From an uncultured Schlesneria sp. (GTDB taxonomy: Bacteria; Planctomycetota; Planctomycetia; Planctomycetales; Planctomycetaceae), in contig CAIMFH010000147.1 in assembly GCA_903840265.1 (NCBI GenBank), positions 62,001 through 126,000 of the forward strand: DNA of 64,000 nt. Reading direction: 5' to 3'. The position numbers and the translations under genes were made by a program. The notes beneath the pieces are model-generated. The model ran no database searches and was not told where the DNA came from. It worked only from the letters and a program-made list of their open reading frames with translations. The number at the start of each line of letters is the position of its first letter. The first letter of the stretch is position 1. This document shows, one piece after another, positions 1 through 10,042 of this stretch.

Positions 1-17
1 ATTCAGGGGGTCATTTC

Positions 18-932
18 ATGCGTCGAACTTCGAGTCGTGGGTTTACGTTGATTGAACTACTGGTGGTGATAGCCATCATCGCCGTGCTGATCGCGTTGTT
101 GTTGCCCGCAGTTCAACAGGCGCGCGAGGCTGCTCGCCGGACTCAGTGCAAGAACAACCTGAAGCAAATCGGACTGGCCATGCATAACTACCATGACCAG
201 TGCAACACCTTTCCGTATGGCTGCCTGAATGTGGGAACATACCACACGCGTGACACGTGGATGCAGCAGATCCTGCCCATGATTGATCAGGCACCTCTGT
301 ATACGAGTTATCAGGCCGACATGTCGCAATGGGTGATGGACGTTGTTCCGGCAGTGCGAGATAAAACCTTGTCGGCCTTGCAGTGTCCTTCAGATCCATC
401 GAGTCCGGCCAAAGGGGCTTCGGGGGGCACTCGTTCAGGCGGCGATGGCTTTCAAGGGAACTACGTTGTCTGTGTCGGGAAAACTCAGACCTACCTTACG
501 GACAATGGCGGGCTGTTCTCGTGGAATTCGCGTAATGGCCTCAAGAGCTGTATCGACGGCAGCAGCAACACTATTCTGGCGAGCGAAGTGATGATTCGCG
601 GAGCGACGAACACTGGGGGCTGGGGTGAAGGGGGTGGCTATTGGGGCGGTGGCGAAGGGGGCGGGTATGGTTTCACGACACAGTACCCACCGAACTCCAG
701 TGTCTCCGACGTAGTGTACTCTTGCAAAAGCACCACTTGGCCAAACGCTCCATGTAAGGCGTCGCCTAACGGCTACGCCACTCAGTTGATCTTGGCTCGT
801 AGTTATCACACTGGTGGCGTTCACACGACGATGGCCGATGGAGCCGTGAGGTTCATCTCCAACAATATCGACGTCAATGTCTTCAATGCTCTCGGCAGCC
901 GCAATGGTGGCGAGGTTGTCAGCGACTTCTAA
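18..932 (+). CDS. DUF1559 domain-containing pseudopilin-like protein
   Basis: 304 residues. The N-terminus is a type IV prepilin signal: a short basic leader, then [19 protein letters not shown] as the methylated hydrophobic helix (cleavage between Gly8 and Phe9 expected). It continues with the [20 protein letters not shown] segment that marks the planctomycete DUF1559 family. Near the C-terminus the family motif [16 protein letters not shown] is present. The middle is Gly-rich. AGGGGG lies 9 bases before the ATG. These proteins are abundant in Planctomycetes and are probably exported and assembled or anchored by the pseudopilin pathway; their exact role is unknown. A small lipoprotein gene follows, an arrangement repeated at 26-27.5 kb. 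Confidence 0.95.
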   Translation: MRRTSSRGFTLIELLVVIAIIAVLIALLLPAVQQAREAARRTQCKNNLKQIGLAMHNYHDQCNTFPYGCLNVGTYHTRDTWMQQILPMIDQAPLYTSYQADMSQWVMDVVPAVRDKTLSALQCPSDPSSPAKGASGGTRSGGDGFQGNYVVCVGKTQTYLTDNGGLFSWNSRNGLKSCIDGSSNTILASEVMIRGATNTGGWGEGGGYWGGGEGGGYGFTTQYPPNSSVSDVVYSCKSTTWPNAPCKASPNGYATQLILARSYHTGGVHTTMADGAVRFISNNIDVNVFNALGSRNGGEVVSDF

Positions 933-1100
933 AAGGATTGGTGTCGGCGGTCACATGCCAGCAATGACCCACCTGGTCACGGCGGAAGATGTGCCGATCT
1001 TTCTGATTCGTCGACTGTGGCGACCCATCGACTTCAGGTGCGCTGAATTGAGCGCCAAGTCTGAAATTCCATCTATTTCCAGTCTACGCAGGTGCGATAC

Positions 1101-1520
1101 ATGCTCGGTATACGTCAGATCCTCATTAGACCCGTCTTGCTGGCCGCATGTCTCCCCTGGATCATCGGCTGCGGTGATGGCGGAAAACCCGGCCCCCAGA
1201 TGTATCACATCGTGGGAACCGTTTCCTACTCGGGAGAACCATTGAAAGATGCGAACCTGGTCGCGCGCAGCGTCGATGGAAAACATGCAGCGGGGGCGAC
1301 AATCAGCAACGGGAAGTTCCAACTCGACGCCCCGGCGGGGATGACGATTGTTGAGATCACCGCCTCGCGCGAAGTGCCGGGTGAGTTTCGAGAAGACAAT
1401 CCAGGCGAGAAGGTTCCTGTGAAAGAACAATTCATTCCGGCGAAGTACAACACAGAATCGACTCTGAAGCTGGACATCAAACCGGACGTGAAAGACGCGA
1501 AATTCGATTTGATGCCTTAG
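1101..1520 (+). CDS. small lipoprotein, transthyretin/carboxypeptidase-regulatory-like
   Basis: 139 residues from ATG 1101; a GTG at 1092 is also in frame. The signal sequence ends in a lipobox (WIIGC), so it should be a lipid-anchored envelope protein. The mature part holds one beta-sandwich repeat of the type found in carboxypeptidase regulatory domains: GTVSYSGEPLKDANLVA, then NGKFQLDAPAG. It follows a DUF1559 gene by about 170 bases, the usual planctomycete pairing, suggesting a shared envelope role. No enzymatic residues are seen and the function is unknown. Confidence 0.85.
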   Translation: MLGIRQILIRPVLLAACLPWIIGCGDGGKPGPQMYHIVGTVSYSGEPLKDANLVARSVDGKHAAGATISNGKFQLDAPAGMTIVEITASREVPGEFREDNPGEKVPVKEQFIPAKYNTESTLKLDIKPDVKDAKFDLMP

Positions 1521-1685
1521 TGGAGGTCCGGCAGGCAGAGCAGACACGGCCACGTCAAGGACTCCGAGTCCGTGGCACCCGCGGGAATGACGGCAGTCGA
1601 ATGACTCTCGATTGCTTGACAATATTGCGTTATGGGAAAGATGATCATTTCCATCATTCTCAGTACGCCAAAGCGGGAGTCGTTA

Positions 1686-3062
1686 ATGTTGCATTCAGGT
1701 CTTGGTTGCGCGCTCTGTCTTCTATTGGCATCCACGGCGATTGCAGCGGAGCCGAAGGATCGGCACGTCGTCGTGATTTGTATCGACGGCTTGCCGGCCT
1801 ATCTGTTCGACGACCCGAATGCATCCATGCCAACGATTCGAGGACTGGCGGCAAAAGGAAGCCGTGCCCAGGGAATGACAGTCTCCAATCCCTCGGTGAC
1901 GTGGCCGAATCATACGTCGTTGACAACCGGTGTCCGTCCGGAAGGGCACGGAGTCTTGTTCAATGGCGTACTCGAACGATCAGGCCTGGGACTGCCAGTC
2001 AAAGTGAATGGGCGAAAGGACAAGTCGGACCTTGTCCATGCCCCGACGATCTATGAAGTCCTGCACGAACACGGCTTGACGACGGCGGCGATCAACTGGC
2101 CTTGCACTCGCAACACCCCCACCATCGCCGATAACTTCCCCGATGTTCCCGAGTCGTTCGAGCATACAACCCCACGTTTAATAGCCGAATTGAAGGCGGA
2201 AGGCATCGTCTCTGACGCGGACATCCAGAACTTCTCAAAGCTATCCGGGACGGTGCGAGACCGCGTTTGGACACAAGCCGTCTGTCACGTGATTCGCCAG
2301 CGAAAACCAAACCTGGTGCTGTTCCATCCGCTCAACCTCGATTCGACGCACCATCGCTATGGACCACAAACGTCAGCCGGCTACACCGCCGTCGCGTTCG
2401 CCGACACGCTTGTCAAAGATGTCGTAGGTGCGATCGACGAAGCGGGTATTCGAGATCAGACGACGATCTTGATCGTCTCGGACCACGGATTCATGTCCAT
2501 CCCCAAGACGCTACAGCCGAATGTGGCGTTGCGGCAGGCGGGAATGTTGACCGTGGAAGGGACGCAAATTGCGACGGCTCGCGCTCAGGTCGTCCCCGAA
2601 GGGGGGATCGGGATGGTCTACTTCACGGTTCCCGACAAGATTGACGAAGATCGTAAAAAAGTCGTCGACTTGTTTCGCGATCAGGAAGGGATCGCTGCCA
2701 TTCTCACCCCCGATGATTTTGCGAAGTACGGGTTGCCGCATCCGAAGAACTACGCCCAAATGGCCGATCTGATCCTGGTGGCCAAAGATGGATACGGGAT
2801 CAACGCGAACGCCGCTGGTGATGACGTTGTGACGATCAGCGAAACAACTTTGGGAACGCATGGCTTTCTGTCAACAAACCCGAAAATGAACGCCACGTTC
2901 ATCGCCACCGGCGTGGGCATTCAACCCGGTGTGACGATGGACAAGATCGAGAACATTGATGTCGCACCAACGATCGCTCGACTTCTGGGTGTCGAATTGA
3001 AGGGGGCGACCGGAAAGGCGGCCAGCCAGATCCTGCTTGAGCCATCGATCTCTGCAAAGTAG
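1686..3062 (+). CDS. secreted alkaline phosphatase-superfamily phosphodiesterase (type I nucleotide pyrophosphatase-like)
   Basis: 458 residues from ATG 1686, which has GGGAG upstream and opens directly into a signal peptide ending in TAIAAEP; an in-frame ATG at 1632 would add an unlikely N-terminal extension. Metal- and nucleophile-binding motifs of type I phosphodiesterase/nucleotide pyrophosphatases are present: CIDGLPAYLFDD, NPSVTWPNHTSLTTG with the nucleophilic Thr, SDHGF, and GTHGFLS near the C-terminus. Expected to hydrolyse phosphodiester or pyrophosphate bonds outside the cytoplasm; the substrate cannot be told. It stands alone between a plus-strand lipoprotein gene and a convergent transporter gene. 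Confidence 0.9.
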   Translation: MLHSGLGCALCLLLASTAIAAEPKDRHVVVICIDGLPAYLFDDPNASMPTIRGLAAKGSRAQGMTVSNPSVTWPNHTSLTTGVRPEGHGVLFNGVLERSGLGLPVKVNGRKDKSDLVHAPTIYEVLHEHGLTTAAINWPCTRNTPTIADNFPDVPESFEHTTPRLIAELKAEGIVSDADIQNFSKLSGTVRDRVWTQAVCHVIRQRKPNLVLFHPLNLDSTHHRYGPQTSAGYTAVAFADTLVKDVVGAIDEAGIRDQTTILIVSDHGFMSIPKTLQPNVALRQAGMLTVEGTQIATARAQVVPEGGIGMVYFTVPDKIDEDRKKVVDLFRDQEGIAAILTPDDFAKYGLPHPKNYAQMADLILVAKDGYGINANAAGDDVVTISETTLGTHGFLSTNPKMNATFIATGVGIQPGVTMDKIENIDVAPTIARLLGVELKGATGKAASQILLEPSISAK

Positions 3063-3245
3063 CAGGGCACTCTCCTTGTGCCGAGAGTTTTCTAAATGAC
3101 CATGCGATTCTGCGAGCAGAACAGGTGACGATGGCGCGATGTCCGCGACAAGGCGGCGACTTTGTCTTTGGGAGGGCGCCACTGTCGACCAATTAACGGG
3201 GCTCAAGCGAAATACGGTGTCGGCACGCGGAGTGTGCCGCCTACT

Positions 3246-4418
3246 CTAACCCAACAGCCAACGCCCCAGGTTGAAGTAACAAAGCAGCGTGACAACATCA
3301 CTGAGCGCCAGCGCGATCGGTCCCGAAGCGAGTTGTGGGTCGCGGCGAAACAGCTTCAACATAAATGGCATGCTCAGGCCAATCCCGGCCGACATCACGA
3401 CGCCACCCACAATTCCCAGCATCAGGCTGAGGGCCACGATGAGGCTTCCCTTCCAAAGCCAGGCCACAATCCCAACGACCAGACCACAAGCTCCACCGAG
3501 GAGCAGTCCCACGATCAGTTCCATGCGCAGATGGCGGGCAAATGTTCCCTTGGGCGACTGGCCGTGGAGGGCTTGAAGAGCCAGGCTGACGGATTGAATG
3601 CTGACGCTTTCCGCGAGAGCAGTCACCAGTGCGATCCAAGGAGCCACCACGGCCAATGTCGAAATGTCCTGGTAGGCATCCGCAATCAACGCCGACAGCA
3701 TCCCGCCCAGGACATTGCACAGCAGCCACGGAAAGCGGCCGACGAATGCCAATCGAGCGTTGTTCTGAGCGGCTCCCGATAGGTGAACGCCGATCAGCTG
3801 AAACAGATCATCACTGTCCTGCCGTCGGTCGATGGCCTGAATTTCTTCGGTGTACAAGTCGACATCGATCGCACCGAGAACCTTAAATTCATTATCCACG
3901 ACTGGAAAGGCCAGCAGCTTGTGTCGCGTGAACAGTTCACAAGCTTCGAGAACGGTGGCCGAAGAGGAAATTGTGATCATCCGTTCGGACATGATGTCCG
4001 CAATCTTCGTCGATGTTGGACTAAGCAGCAGCTTACGCGTCGGCACGACGCCTTGCAGTCGCCGCGATTGATCGACGACGTAGAAGTAAACGACGCGTCC
4101 CACATCGGTGCTGGAGCGCACCATGTCGAGTGCTTCGCTGACGGTTTGGTCACCGCGCAGCAATGGCGCGGCAGTCTTCATGTGACTCGTGATGGGATCG
4201 TTCAAGATATCGCGCACGGTCCCCGGCCGCTTCTCCAGCGCGGCCGCTTTGAGCGCCTGCAATTCGGGTGAGTCTTCACTCGACGCATTGCCAGCCTCTG
4301 GCGAACTTGCTACTTCGTCCAATCGTGCCGCGGCAGATGAGCCGAATGACTCTGCAGCATGACTGGCATCCTGAATCGAGGGAGTCGGATTTGACTGATC
4401 TGGATCTGGTGCCGTCAT
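3246..4418 (-). CDS. MgtE-family divalent cation transporter with CBS pair, lacking the MgtE N domain
   Basis: 390 residues. Residues 1-60 are low-complexity and probably disordered. Residues about 65-200 hold two CBS domains (for example VGRVVYFYVVDQSRRLQGVV and LLAFPVVDNEFKVLGAIDVD). Residues about 220-390 form the five-helix MgtE membrane domain, including TALAESVSIQSVSLALQ. Typical MgtE is about 450 residues and begins with a superhelical N domain that senses magnesium; here it is replaced by the short disordered stretch. Transport of Mg2+ or a related ion is inferred from the family. It stands alone, convergent with the phosphodiesterase gene. Confidence 0.9.
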   Translation of the reverse strand: MTAPDPDQSNPTPSIQDASHAAESFGSSAAARLDEVASSPEAGNASSEDSPELQALKAAALEKRPGTVRDILNDPITSHMKTAAPLLRGDQTVSEALDMVRSSTDVGRVVYFYVVDQSRRLQGVVPTRKLLLSPTSTKIADIMSERMITISSSATVLEACELFTRHKLLAFPVVDNEFKVLGAIDVDLYTEEIQAIDRRQDSDDLFQLIGVHLSGAAQNNARLAFVGRFPWLLCNVLGGMLSALIADAYQDISTLAVVAPWIALVTALAESVSIQSVSLALQALHGQSPKGTFARHLRMELIVGLLLGGACGLVVGIVAWLWKGSLIVALSLMLGIVGGVVMSAGIGLSMPFMLKLFRRDPQLASGPIALALSDVVTLLCYFNLGRWLLG

Positions 4419-4674
4419 GGTTCTGGCTTTTCAGTGGAATCGCGACAATTCAGTTGGTACTTCCCACAGTGGAACGTCCCGGCGACCTGCCTGGCAGTCA
4501 GGATAATCGCATCAACGAAACTGTACGTTGATGGATCAAACAATGTGACCAATCAGCAGAATTTTCTCTGGTGAATCACCTCGTTTGAACACTGCTGCCT
4601 GAATCGTTCTACTGGTCGTCGACAAGACAACTTTGACTCGAACCAAATGCGAATAATTTCTGGAGCGATGATTG

Positions 4675-5271
4675 ATGGTCAAGACTGCGTCCACAATGCT
4701 GCCACTGGGGACAGCAGCCCCGGCATTTTCGTTGCCGAATGTCGACGGCAAGACTGTTTCGCTCGGCGATCTGGCGTCGGCCAAAGGGTTGGTGGTGATC
4801 TTCATGTGCAATCACTGCCCGTTCGTGAAACATCTTCGGTCGGCCCTGGCTAAATTTGGCCGTGATTGCCAGGAACTGGGGCTGGCGGTGGTCGGCATCA
4901 GTTCGAACGATGTCGCGACGCATCCGGATGACGGACCAAAGCAGATGGCCGAAGAACATCGCAGTGCGGGCTATACCTTCCCGTACCTGTACGACGCCGA
5001 TCAATCGGTGGCCAAGGCCTACAAAGCCGCCTGTACCCCGGACTTCTATCTGTTTGACGAAGATCAAGCTCTGGTTTATCGCGGACAATTCGATTCCAGT
5101 CGACCCAGCAACGGTCGCCCTGTGACAGGCGAAGACCTGCGAGCCGCAATTACGGCGCTGCTGGCTGGGCAGCCGCCGCTGTCGACGCAGCGTCCGAGCA
5201 TTGGCTGTAATATCAAATGGATCTCCGGTAGCCAACCCGATTACTTCACTGGCCAGTCGGCCGTCGAATAG
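4675..5271 (+). CDS. thioredoxin-like redoxin (peroxiredoxin-like / AhpC-TSA type)
   Basis: 198 residues from ATG 4675, with GGAGCG upstream; a TTG precedes it in frame. No signal peptide, so cytoplasmic. A thioredoxin fold is recognisable: GTAAPAFSLPNVDGKTVSL, the redox motif CNHCPF in place of WCGPC, then AVVGISSNDVATHPDDGP and TPDFYLFDEDQ (cis-Pro strand). This matches the bacterial group usually annotated thioredoxin family protein or PRX-like. A role in thiol-disulfide exchange or peroxide reduction is inferred. The FIST gene follows in the same direction. Confidence 0.88.
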   Translation: MVKTASTMLPLGTAAPAFSLPNVDGKTVSLGDLASAKGLVVIFMCNHCPFVKHLRSALAKFGRDCQELGLAVVGISSNDVATHPDDGPKQMAEEHRSAGYTFPYLYDADQSVAKAYKAACTPDFYLFDEDQALVYRGQFDSSRPSNGRPVTGEDLRAAITALLAGQPPLSTQRPSIGCNIKWISGSQPDYFTGQSAVE

Positions 5272-5346
5272 GGCTGTCCAGTAGCGCCAATTTTTCGAAT
5301 CGATCATCCGGAACGGTCTTTCTGAAAACCACGGATTGGAGTCTTG

Positions 5347-6519
5347 ATGCCGTTTGCTGCAGCACTTTCGAATAGTCGATCTTTGAAATCCGCGATCGAA
5401 GAGACCAGTCGCTCGATTGCCGAAGCGTTGGGAGATCAAACTCCGGACCTAGCGTGCGTGTTCGTTTCTCACCATCACGCCAACGAATTTGAATTCATCG
5501 CCGACCATTTGCAGTCGGCGTTGAAGGCGAAAGTGCTGCTGGGTTGCACGGGCGAATCCATCGTCGGCGGCGCGATCGAATGCGAGGACGCTCCGGCCTT
5601 ATCGGTCTGGTGTGCCGTCTTGCCCGGCGCGACGCTGACGACGTTCCATCTGACGTTTGAACAAACGCCGGACGGACTGCTCTGCTCGGGCCTGCCAGAT
5701 GATGTGGGCGAGCATCTCGATGAGACTCGGGTGGTCATGCTCTTGGGTGAACCGTATTCATCGCCGCCACAATCGGCACTGCAACTGCTGGCCAGCGAAC
5801 TGCCCGGTGTCCCCGTGGTCGGTGGCATGGCCAGCGGTGGAGGCCCCGACGAGAACCGGCTATTCCTCTACAATCAAATGATCGATACCGGCATGATCGG
5901 CGTTGTCGTGCGAGGCGGGCCTCAGATCAAGACGATCGTGTCGCAAGGCTGCCGACCGATTGGAACAACCTTTGTCGTGACGAAGGCGGAACGAAATATC
6001 ATCCACGAACTCGGCGGGATCACACCGCTGGAGCGACTGGAAAAGATCTATGTCGATTTGCCCGAGCGAGACAGGCAGCTCGTCAACAACGGCGTCCACC
6101 TGGGCGTGGTGATGAACGAGTACCAGGAGACGTTTCAGCGAGGCGACTTCCTGATCGTGAACGTGCATGGGGCCGACAAGGCCTCGGGGGCTCTTTCCAC
6201 AGGTGGGTTGATGCGAGTCGGTCAAACGGTGCAGTTTCATATTCGCGATGCTGACACGGCGGACGAAGATCTGCGTCATCTGCTCGAGCGATGCCCGCCT
6301 GCGAAAGCGACCAAGGCTCGCGGGGGATTGCTGTTCAGTTGCAACGGTCGCGGAACGCGGATGTTTCCCGACCCGAACCACGATGCGGCGGTCATTCAAG
6401 AACTGCTCGGCCCGTTGCCGCTGGCAGGGTTCTTCGCCCAAGGTGAACTGGGACCGGTCGGCCGCAAGAACTATATCCATGGGTTCACGGCCAGCATTTT
6501 GTTGTTTGAAGAAGACTGA
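5347..6519 (+). CDS. FIST N-terminal/C-terminal domain signal-transduction protein
   Basis: 390 residues from ATG 5347. FIST_N covers roughly residues 30-220 (LACVFVSHHHANEFEF, LLGCTGESIVGG, PVVGGMASGG) and FIST_C roughly 230-380, ending in GFFAQGELGPVGRKNYIHGF. FIST domains are predicted to sense small ligands, perhaps amino acids, and are often fused to kinases or chemoreceptors; here the domain stands alone with no output domain. Only about 36 bases separate it from the start of ribF, so the two are probably co-transcribed. Confidence 0.92.
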   Translation: MPFAAALSNSRSLKSAIEETSRSIAEALGDQTPDLACVFVSHHHANEFEFIADHLQSALKAKVLLGCTGESIVGGAIECEDAPALSVWCAVLPGATLTTFHLTFEQTPDGLLCSGLPDDVGEHLDETRVVMLLGEPYSSPPQSALQLLASELPGVPVVGGMASGGGPDENRLFLYNQMIDTGMIGVVVRGGPQIKTIVSQGCRPIGTTFVVTKAERNIIHELGGITPLERLEKIYVDLPERDRQLVNNGVHLGVVMNEYQETFQRGDFLIVNVHGADKASGALSTGGLMRVGQTVQFHIRDADTADEDLRHLLERCPPAKATKARGGLLFSCNGRGTRMFPDPNHDAAVIQELLGPLPLAGFFAQGELGPVGRKNYIHGFTASILLFEED

Positions 6520-6555
6520 TTGGCAACGACGCGGTGTGAATTTCAGGACGTGAGC

Positions 6556-7482
6556 ATGACTCTGGTGCGAGGTTGGGAATCGATCGAATTGCTGCGAGGT
6601 GGGTACGCTTCGATCGGCAATTTCGACGGCGTCCATCGTGGACATCAGGCCATGCTGAATGTACTGATCAGCCGTGCTCGCTCTGATAATGTCCAAGCGG
6701 TCGCGGTGACGTTTGATCCTCATCCCATTGCCCTGCTGAAGCCGGACGCGGCACCGCCCGCATTGACGACGATCGAACATCGAGCGGAATTGCTCAGTCG
6801 CTATGGCGTCGACGTAACAATCGCGTTGCCGACAGATCGCAGTTTTCTGGCGCTCACGGCGGAAGAGTTCTTCGACTCGATCGTGCGAGCCAAGCTGCAG
6901 GCGAAGGGTTTGGTGGAAGGGCCCAACTTTTTCTTCGGACGCAACCGGTCGGGAAACATCACCGTCTTGCGATCGCTGTGTGCCAATCACGGGCTGTCAT
7001 TTGATGTGGCCCCGCCGGTCACTGTCGACGAGCAACTGGTCTCGTCCAGCGTGATCCGCTCGCTGCTGGAGATCGGAGATGTCGCGCACGCTGTCCGCCT
7101 ACTGGGGCATCACTATCGCCTGAGTGGAAAAGTGGGACAAGGAGCACAACGGGGACGTACGCTGGGTTTCCCCACTGCGAACCTGACCGATGTCGGCACG
7201 TTAGTCCCGGTGAATGGGGTCTATGCTGGCTGGGCGTGGGTCGATGGCACGCGACATCAAGCCGCGATCCACATCGGTCCGAATCCAACATTTGCGGAAG
7301 GGAGTCGGAAGATCGAAGTCCACCTGCTGGACTATCACGGCGACCTGTACGGACAGGTGCTGAACGTCGACTTCGTAGATCGAGTACGCGAGGTGCAGAA
7401 GTTCGCGTCGGTCGATGAGCTGCGGGCTCAACTGAGCAAGGATCTGCAGACGGTACGCGCGAAGCTGTCGACAGTCACGTAA
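6556..7482 (+). CDS. ribF: bifunctional riboflavin kinase / FAD synthetase
   Basis: 308 residues from ATG 6556, preceded by AGGA at seven bases; an in-frame TTG at 6520 abuts the previous stop but has no ribosome site. The N-terminal adenylyltransferase domain has GNFDGVHRGHQ, VTFDPHP and SSSVIRSLL; the C-terminal flavokinase domain has RGRTLGFPTANL and HLLDYHGDLYGQ. It makes FMN from riboflavin and ATP, then FAD from FMN. Length is normal for bacterial RibF. It follows the FIST gene closely. Confidence 0.96.
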   Translation: MTLVRGWESIELLRGGYASIGNFDGVHRGHQAMLNVLISRARSDNVQAVAVTFDPHPIALLKPDAAPPALTTIEHRAELLSRYGVDVTIALPTDRSFLALTAEEFFDSIVRAKLQAKGLVEGPNFFFGRNRSGNITVLRSLCANHGLSFDVAPPVTVDEQLVSSSVIRSLLEIGDVAHAVRLLGHHYRLSGKVGQGAQRGRTLGFPTANLTDVGTLVPVNGVYAGWAWVDGTRHQAAIHIGPNPTFAEGSRKIEVHLLDYHGDLYGQVLNVDFVDRVREVQKFASVDELRAQLSKDLQTVRAKLSTVT

Positions 7483-7533
7483 GGCTTCATTTGGACCGGC
7501 CCAATCTCTTGGCGAGATGGCAACACGTGGAAG

Positions 7534-8553
7534 CTACTTCGTGGACGTTTTGGCCGCGACCAGTTTCTCGGTCGATTCGCCAGTCACTCGCAACATCGAT
7601 TGGGGACCGAAGGCATTGATGACGGTCTGGTTGATCGTCGAGGCGTAGCTTCGAACGAGGCCTTGTTCGATATCGAATTCGATCGTGCCCGCTGGGGTTT
7701 GCTGAATGACCTGTTTTTTGAGTTCGGGCTCATCCACCGGCTTCATGATGATGGTCTTGAACTTGATCGTCGCGATCCCATCGACGACGCTGGTTAACTC
7801 ATAGACCCGGCGCATCGGCCAGGGTTCTTTGAGACCATTGTTGATCAACACGACGCTATAGTCTTCCCGCCATTTATCGCCGACCGAAACCGAGGTCGTC
7901 GGCATCAGGCCCAGATATTGGAACCGGATGTCCAGCTTTTCTGCCGCGTCTCGCAGCGCTTTCGGCGCTGTCGTATCGACGATGACTGCCTTCAGCAGCT
8001 TGCCGGTAGGAGCGACTTGAAAGCGTGCGACGGTGCGACCGATGGCATCGCGAATTGCCTGAAATCCGGGATCGGGCGTTGAGCCTTTGTCGCTGTCAAA
8101 TTCGACCTGCTCTTTGCCGTGCATCTTGGCGGTCATGCGCGTGCGATCGACGACGGGTTCGATCAGAGCGATTCCATTTTCGTCGACCGAGATGACGCGG
8201 AAGTGCGTTCCGGTTTCGTTCGATTGAACGTTGGTAAACTCACGCTGTTCTTTAGGCACCGGGACAACGCCTTGGCCTCCCTTGGGGATGCCGTACTGAT
8301 CACCGAGCATGGTGTCGTAGTTGATCTTGTTCATGCCCGTGTAATGCACGAACTGCCCGGGCTGAAGCTTGTAGGCCAGTTTGACTGGACCGGCAAAGGG
8401 AACGTTGGCCGGTGCGGTAGCCGATACCAGCACAATGCCGGACCGCTCAGTCACGTCACGGGGAATATCGTCAGCGGTCACGAAACCAGCCCAACCGACA
8501 CAGACTGATGCCATCAGGATCTGTCGAGCGTTAGCGGTCCAGTTTTTCCTCAT
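7534..8553 (-). CDS. secreted protein of unknown function
   Basis: 339 residues from ATG 8553, which gives a clean signal peptide (MRKNWTANARQ through GFVTADD). In-frame ATGs at 8565 and 8601 are alternatives. The mature protein reads like a beta-rich periplasmic protein (VKLAYKLQPGQFVHYTGMNK, GTHFRVISVDENGIALIEP) and resembles the DUF6263-type proteins of Planctomycetes, without a clear motif. It follows the TIGR03009-type gene by about 60 bases on the same strand, so the two may form an operon of exported proteins. Confidence 0.7.
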   Translation of the reverse strand: MRKNWTANARQILMASVCVGWAGFVTADDIPRDVTERSGIVLVSATAPANVPFAGPVKLAYKLQPGQFVHYTGMNKINYDTMLGDQYGIPKGGQGVVPVPKEQREFTNVQSNETGTHFRVISVDENGIALIEPVVDRTRMTAKMHGKEQVEFDSDKGSTPDPGFQAIRDAIGRTVARFQVAPTGKLLKAVIVDTTAPKALRDAAEKLDIRFQYLGLMPTTSVSVGDKWREDYSVVLINNGLKEPWPMRRVYELTSVVDGIATIKFKTIIMKPVDEPELKKQVIQQTPAGTIEFDIEQGLVRSYASTINQTVINAFGPQSMLRVTGESTEKLVAAKTSTK

Positions 8554-8616
8554 GACATCGTCCATTCCGTGAGATTGGCAATCACTCGCATGCGAGTCCA
8601 ATTAGCGAGATCGCGC

Positions 8617-9687
8617 CTACTTATTGTTTGTTCGGGCTGATCCCTGTCCGGTTCGTGGAACAGACTGATTCCCAGCAGGAACCACTGCCCTGGGCGCGGC
8701 CTGATTAAAGCGAGGTTCATTCTTCACGGGTTCGTCCGCCGTTTCGGGAGGAATAAATCGTTTCAAGCCAGTCAACTTGGGATGCCATGGATCTCCAGTG
8801 AAGATGGTGGGAAGGACTCCTCGTTGATTGATCTTCACATTGTCGAATCTGTAGACGGTTTCCAGATTGCCCGACGGATCGTAGAGCTTTACTGCGGTTG
8901 GCAAGTAATGCGCTTTCTCCAGGATCACGATGGCTTCTGTATAGTTCTGTCGGTCGCTATCCAATCGAGGAATGATCCCGATAACCGCTTGTTCTTTCGT
9001 ATTGCTCTTGAGCGTCATTAGATAGCGTTGCTTCGCCTCTTCGGCCTTCATGCCAAACAAGAAGGGGAGCGGACTTTTGATGATGTTCTCGCCCTGAATG
9101 TTCTTGGGCAGAGGCATGATTTCGTATGTCTTTTCTTCGTCGTTGATCGCGATAATTTCCTGGCCGGAGCAGATCCACTTCTCGCCGCGTCCCTCTTCAA
9201 GACGGAACAGACTGCCAGTCTTCGGGTTGGTGCGTTTCGATTTCTCTGTCTTGCCAGGCTTCACTCCAACAAGCTCGATACGACCTTTGTCTGGGGTCTC
9301 AAGGTAAAAGACACCGTTGGCCCGCTGCTCGACTTCGAAGACAAGGTTGTAGACGGTTCGTTGATGTTCGCCCTTCAACACCTTGATCAGTGAGGATTTG
9401 TCCTCCCATTCCTTGAGCAGTTCCTCAAGTTCTGGCGAAATCGGTTCTTGAGGTGCCGCGATTGCAGGAGGGGCAACACGAGGGGTAATCTGCTCGGGCT
9501 CCACTCTCGCTGGGTTACCCGGCGGCCTCATATTGTTTGGCTGCTGCGGCTGTCGTGGAAGTGGAGTCGTCTGCTGAGCACCGCTTGGCCGCGTGGGTCG
9601 AGTGGGCTGCGCCATCACGTCGAAACAGGTACCCGTCACGAGGACCAGAGCCAGCGGCGCCGCAAGGGAACGGAGCGAATCTCTCAT
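8617..9687 (-). CDS. TIGR03009-type secreted planctomycete protein
   Basis: 356 residues from ATG 9687; ATGs at 9702 and 9729 are also in frame. A signal peptide (ending FDVMAQ) is followed by a Pro/Gln-rich linker to about residue 70. The folded part begins EPISPELEELLKEWEDKS and includes RTVYNLVFEVEQRANGVFYL and SPLPFLFGMKAEEAKQRY, the signature of planctomycete family TIGR03009, whose fold resembles LolA-like lipoprotein carriers. A role with lipid or lipoprotein transport is only inferred from that resemblance. The C-terminus is again a low-complexity tail. Confidence 0.8.
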   Translation of the reverse strand: MRDSLRSLAAPLALVLVTGTCFDVMAQPTRPTRPSGAQQTTPLPRQPQQPNNMRPPGNPARVEPEQITPRVAPPAIAAPQEPISPELEELLKEWEDKSSLIKVLKGEHQRTVYNLVFEVEQRANGVFYLETPDKGRIELVGVKPGKTEKSKRTNPKTGSLFRLEEGRGEKWICSGQEIIAINDEEKTYEIMPLPKNIQGENIIKSPLPFLFGMKAEEAKQRYLMTLKSNTKEQAVIGIIPRLDSDRQNYTEAIVILEKAHYLPTAVKLYDPSGNLETVYRFDNVKINQRGVLPTIFTGDPWHPKLTGLKRFIPPETADEPVKNEPRFNQAAPRAVVPAGNQSVPRTGQGSARTNNK

Positions 9688-10042
9688 GATGGGTATGTTC
9701 ATCCTGAACGGTAGCAGGGTGTCGTCCATGATCCGCACGCAGACCGTGCCGCGACCGGTGGCCCGAAGCGGATAGGCGCGGAATGTAGTGAATGTCTCGA
9801 TCTGAGAACAGACCGATTTCACAGAAATCTGACGGAGACTTTACAGCACACATCAGTCAGACGATTTGCTGTAAGCCGTTACCCTGAAATATGTTCTCAA
9901 GGCAGAGGAGGTGACCACGAATTAAACGAATCTCTACGAATCAGAAATGAAACAAGTGGCCCTAACTTTTGCCTCGGCTTGTTCTTATTCGTGTCAATTC
10001 GTGAGATTCGTGATCCCAGTCTTTTCTTTTCTGGCTTGCCGA

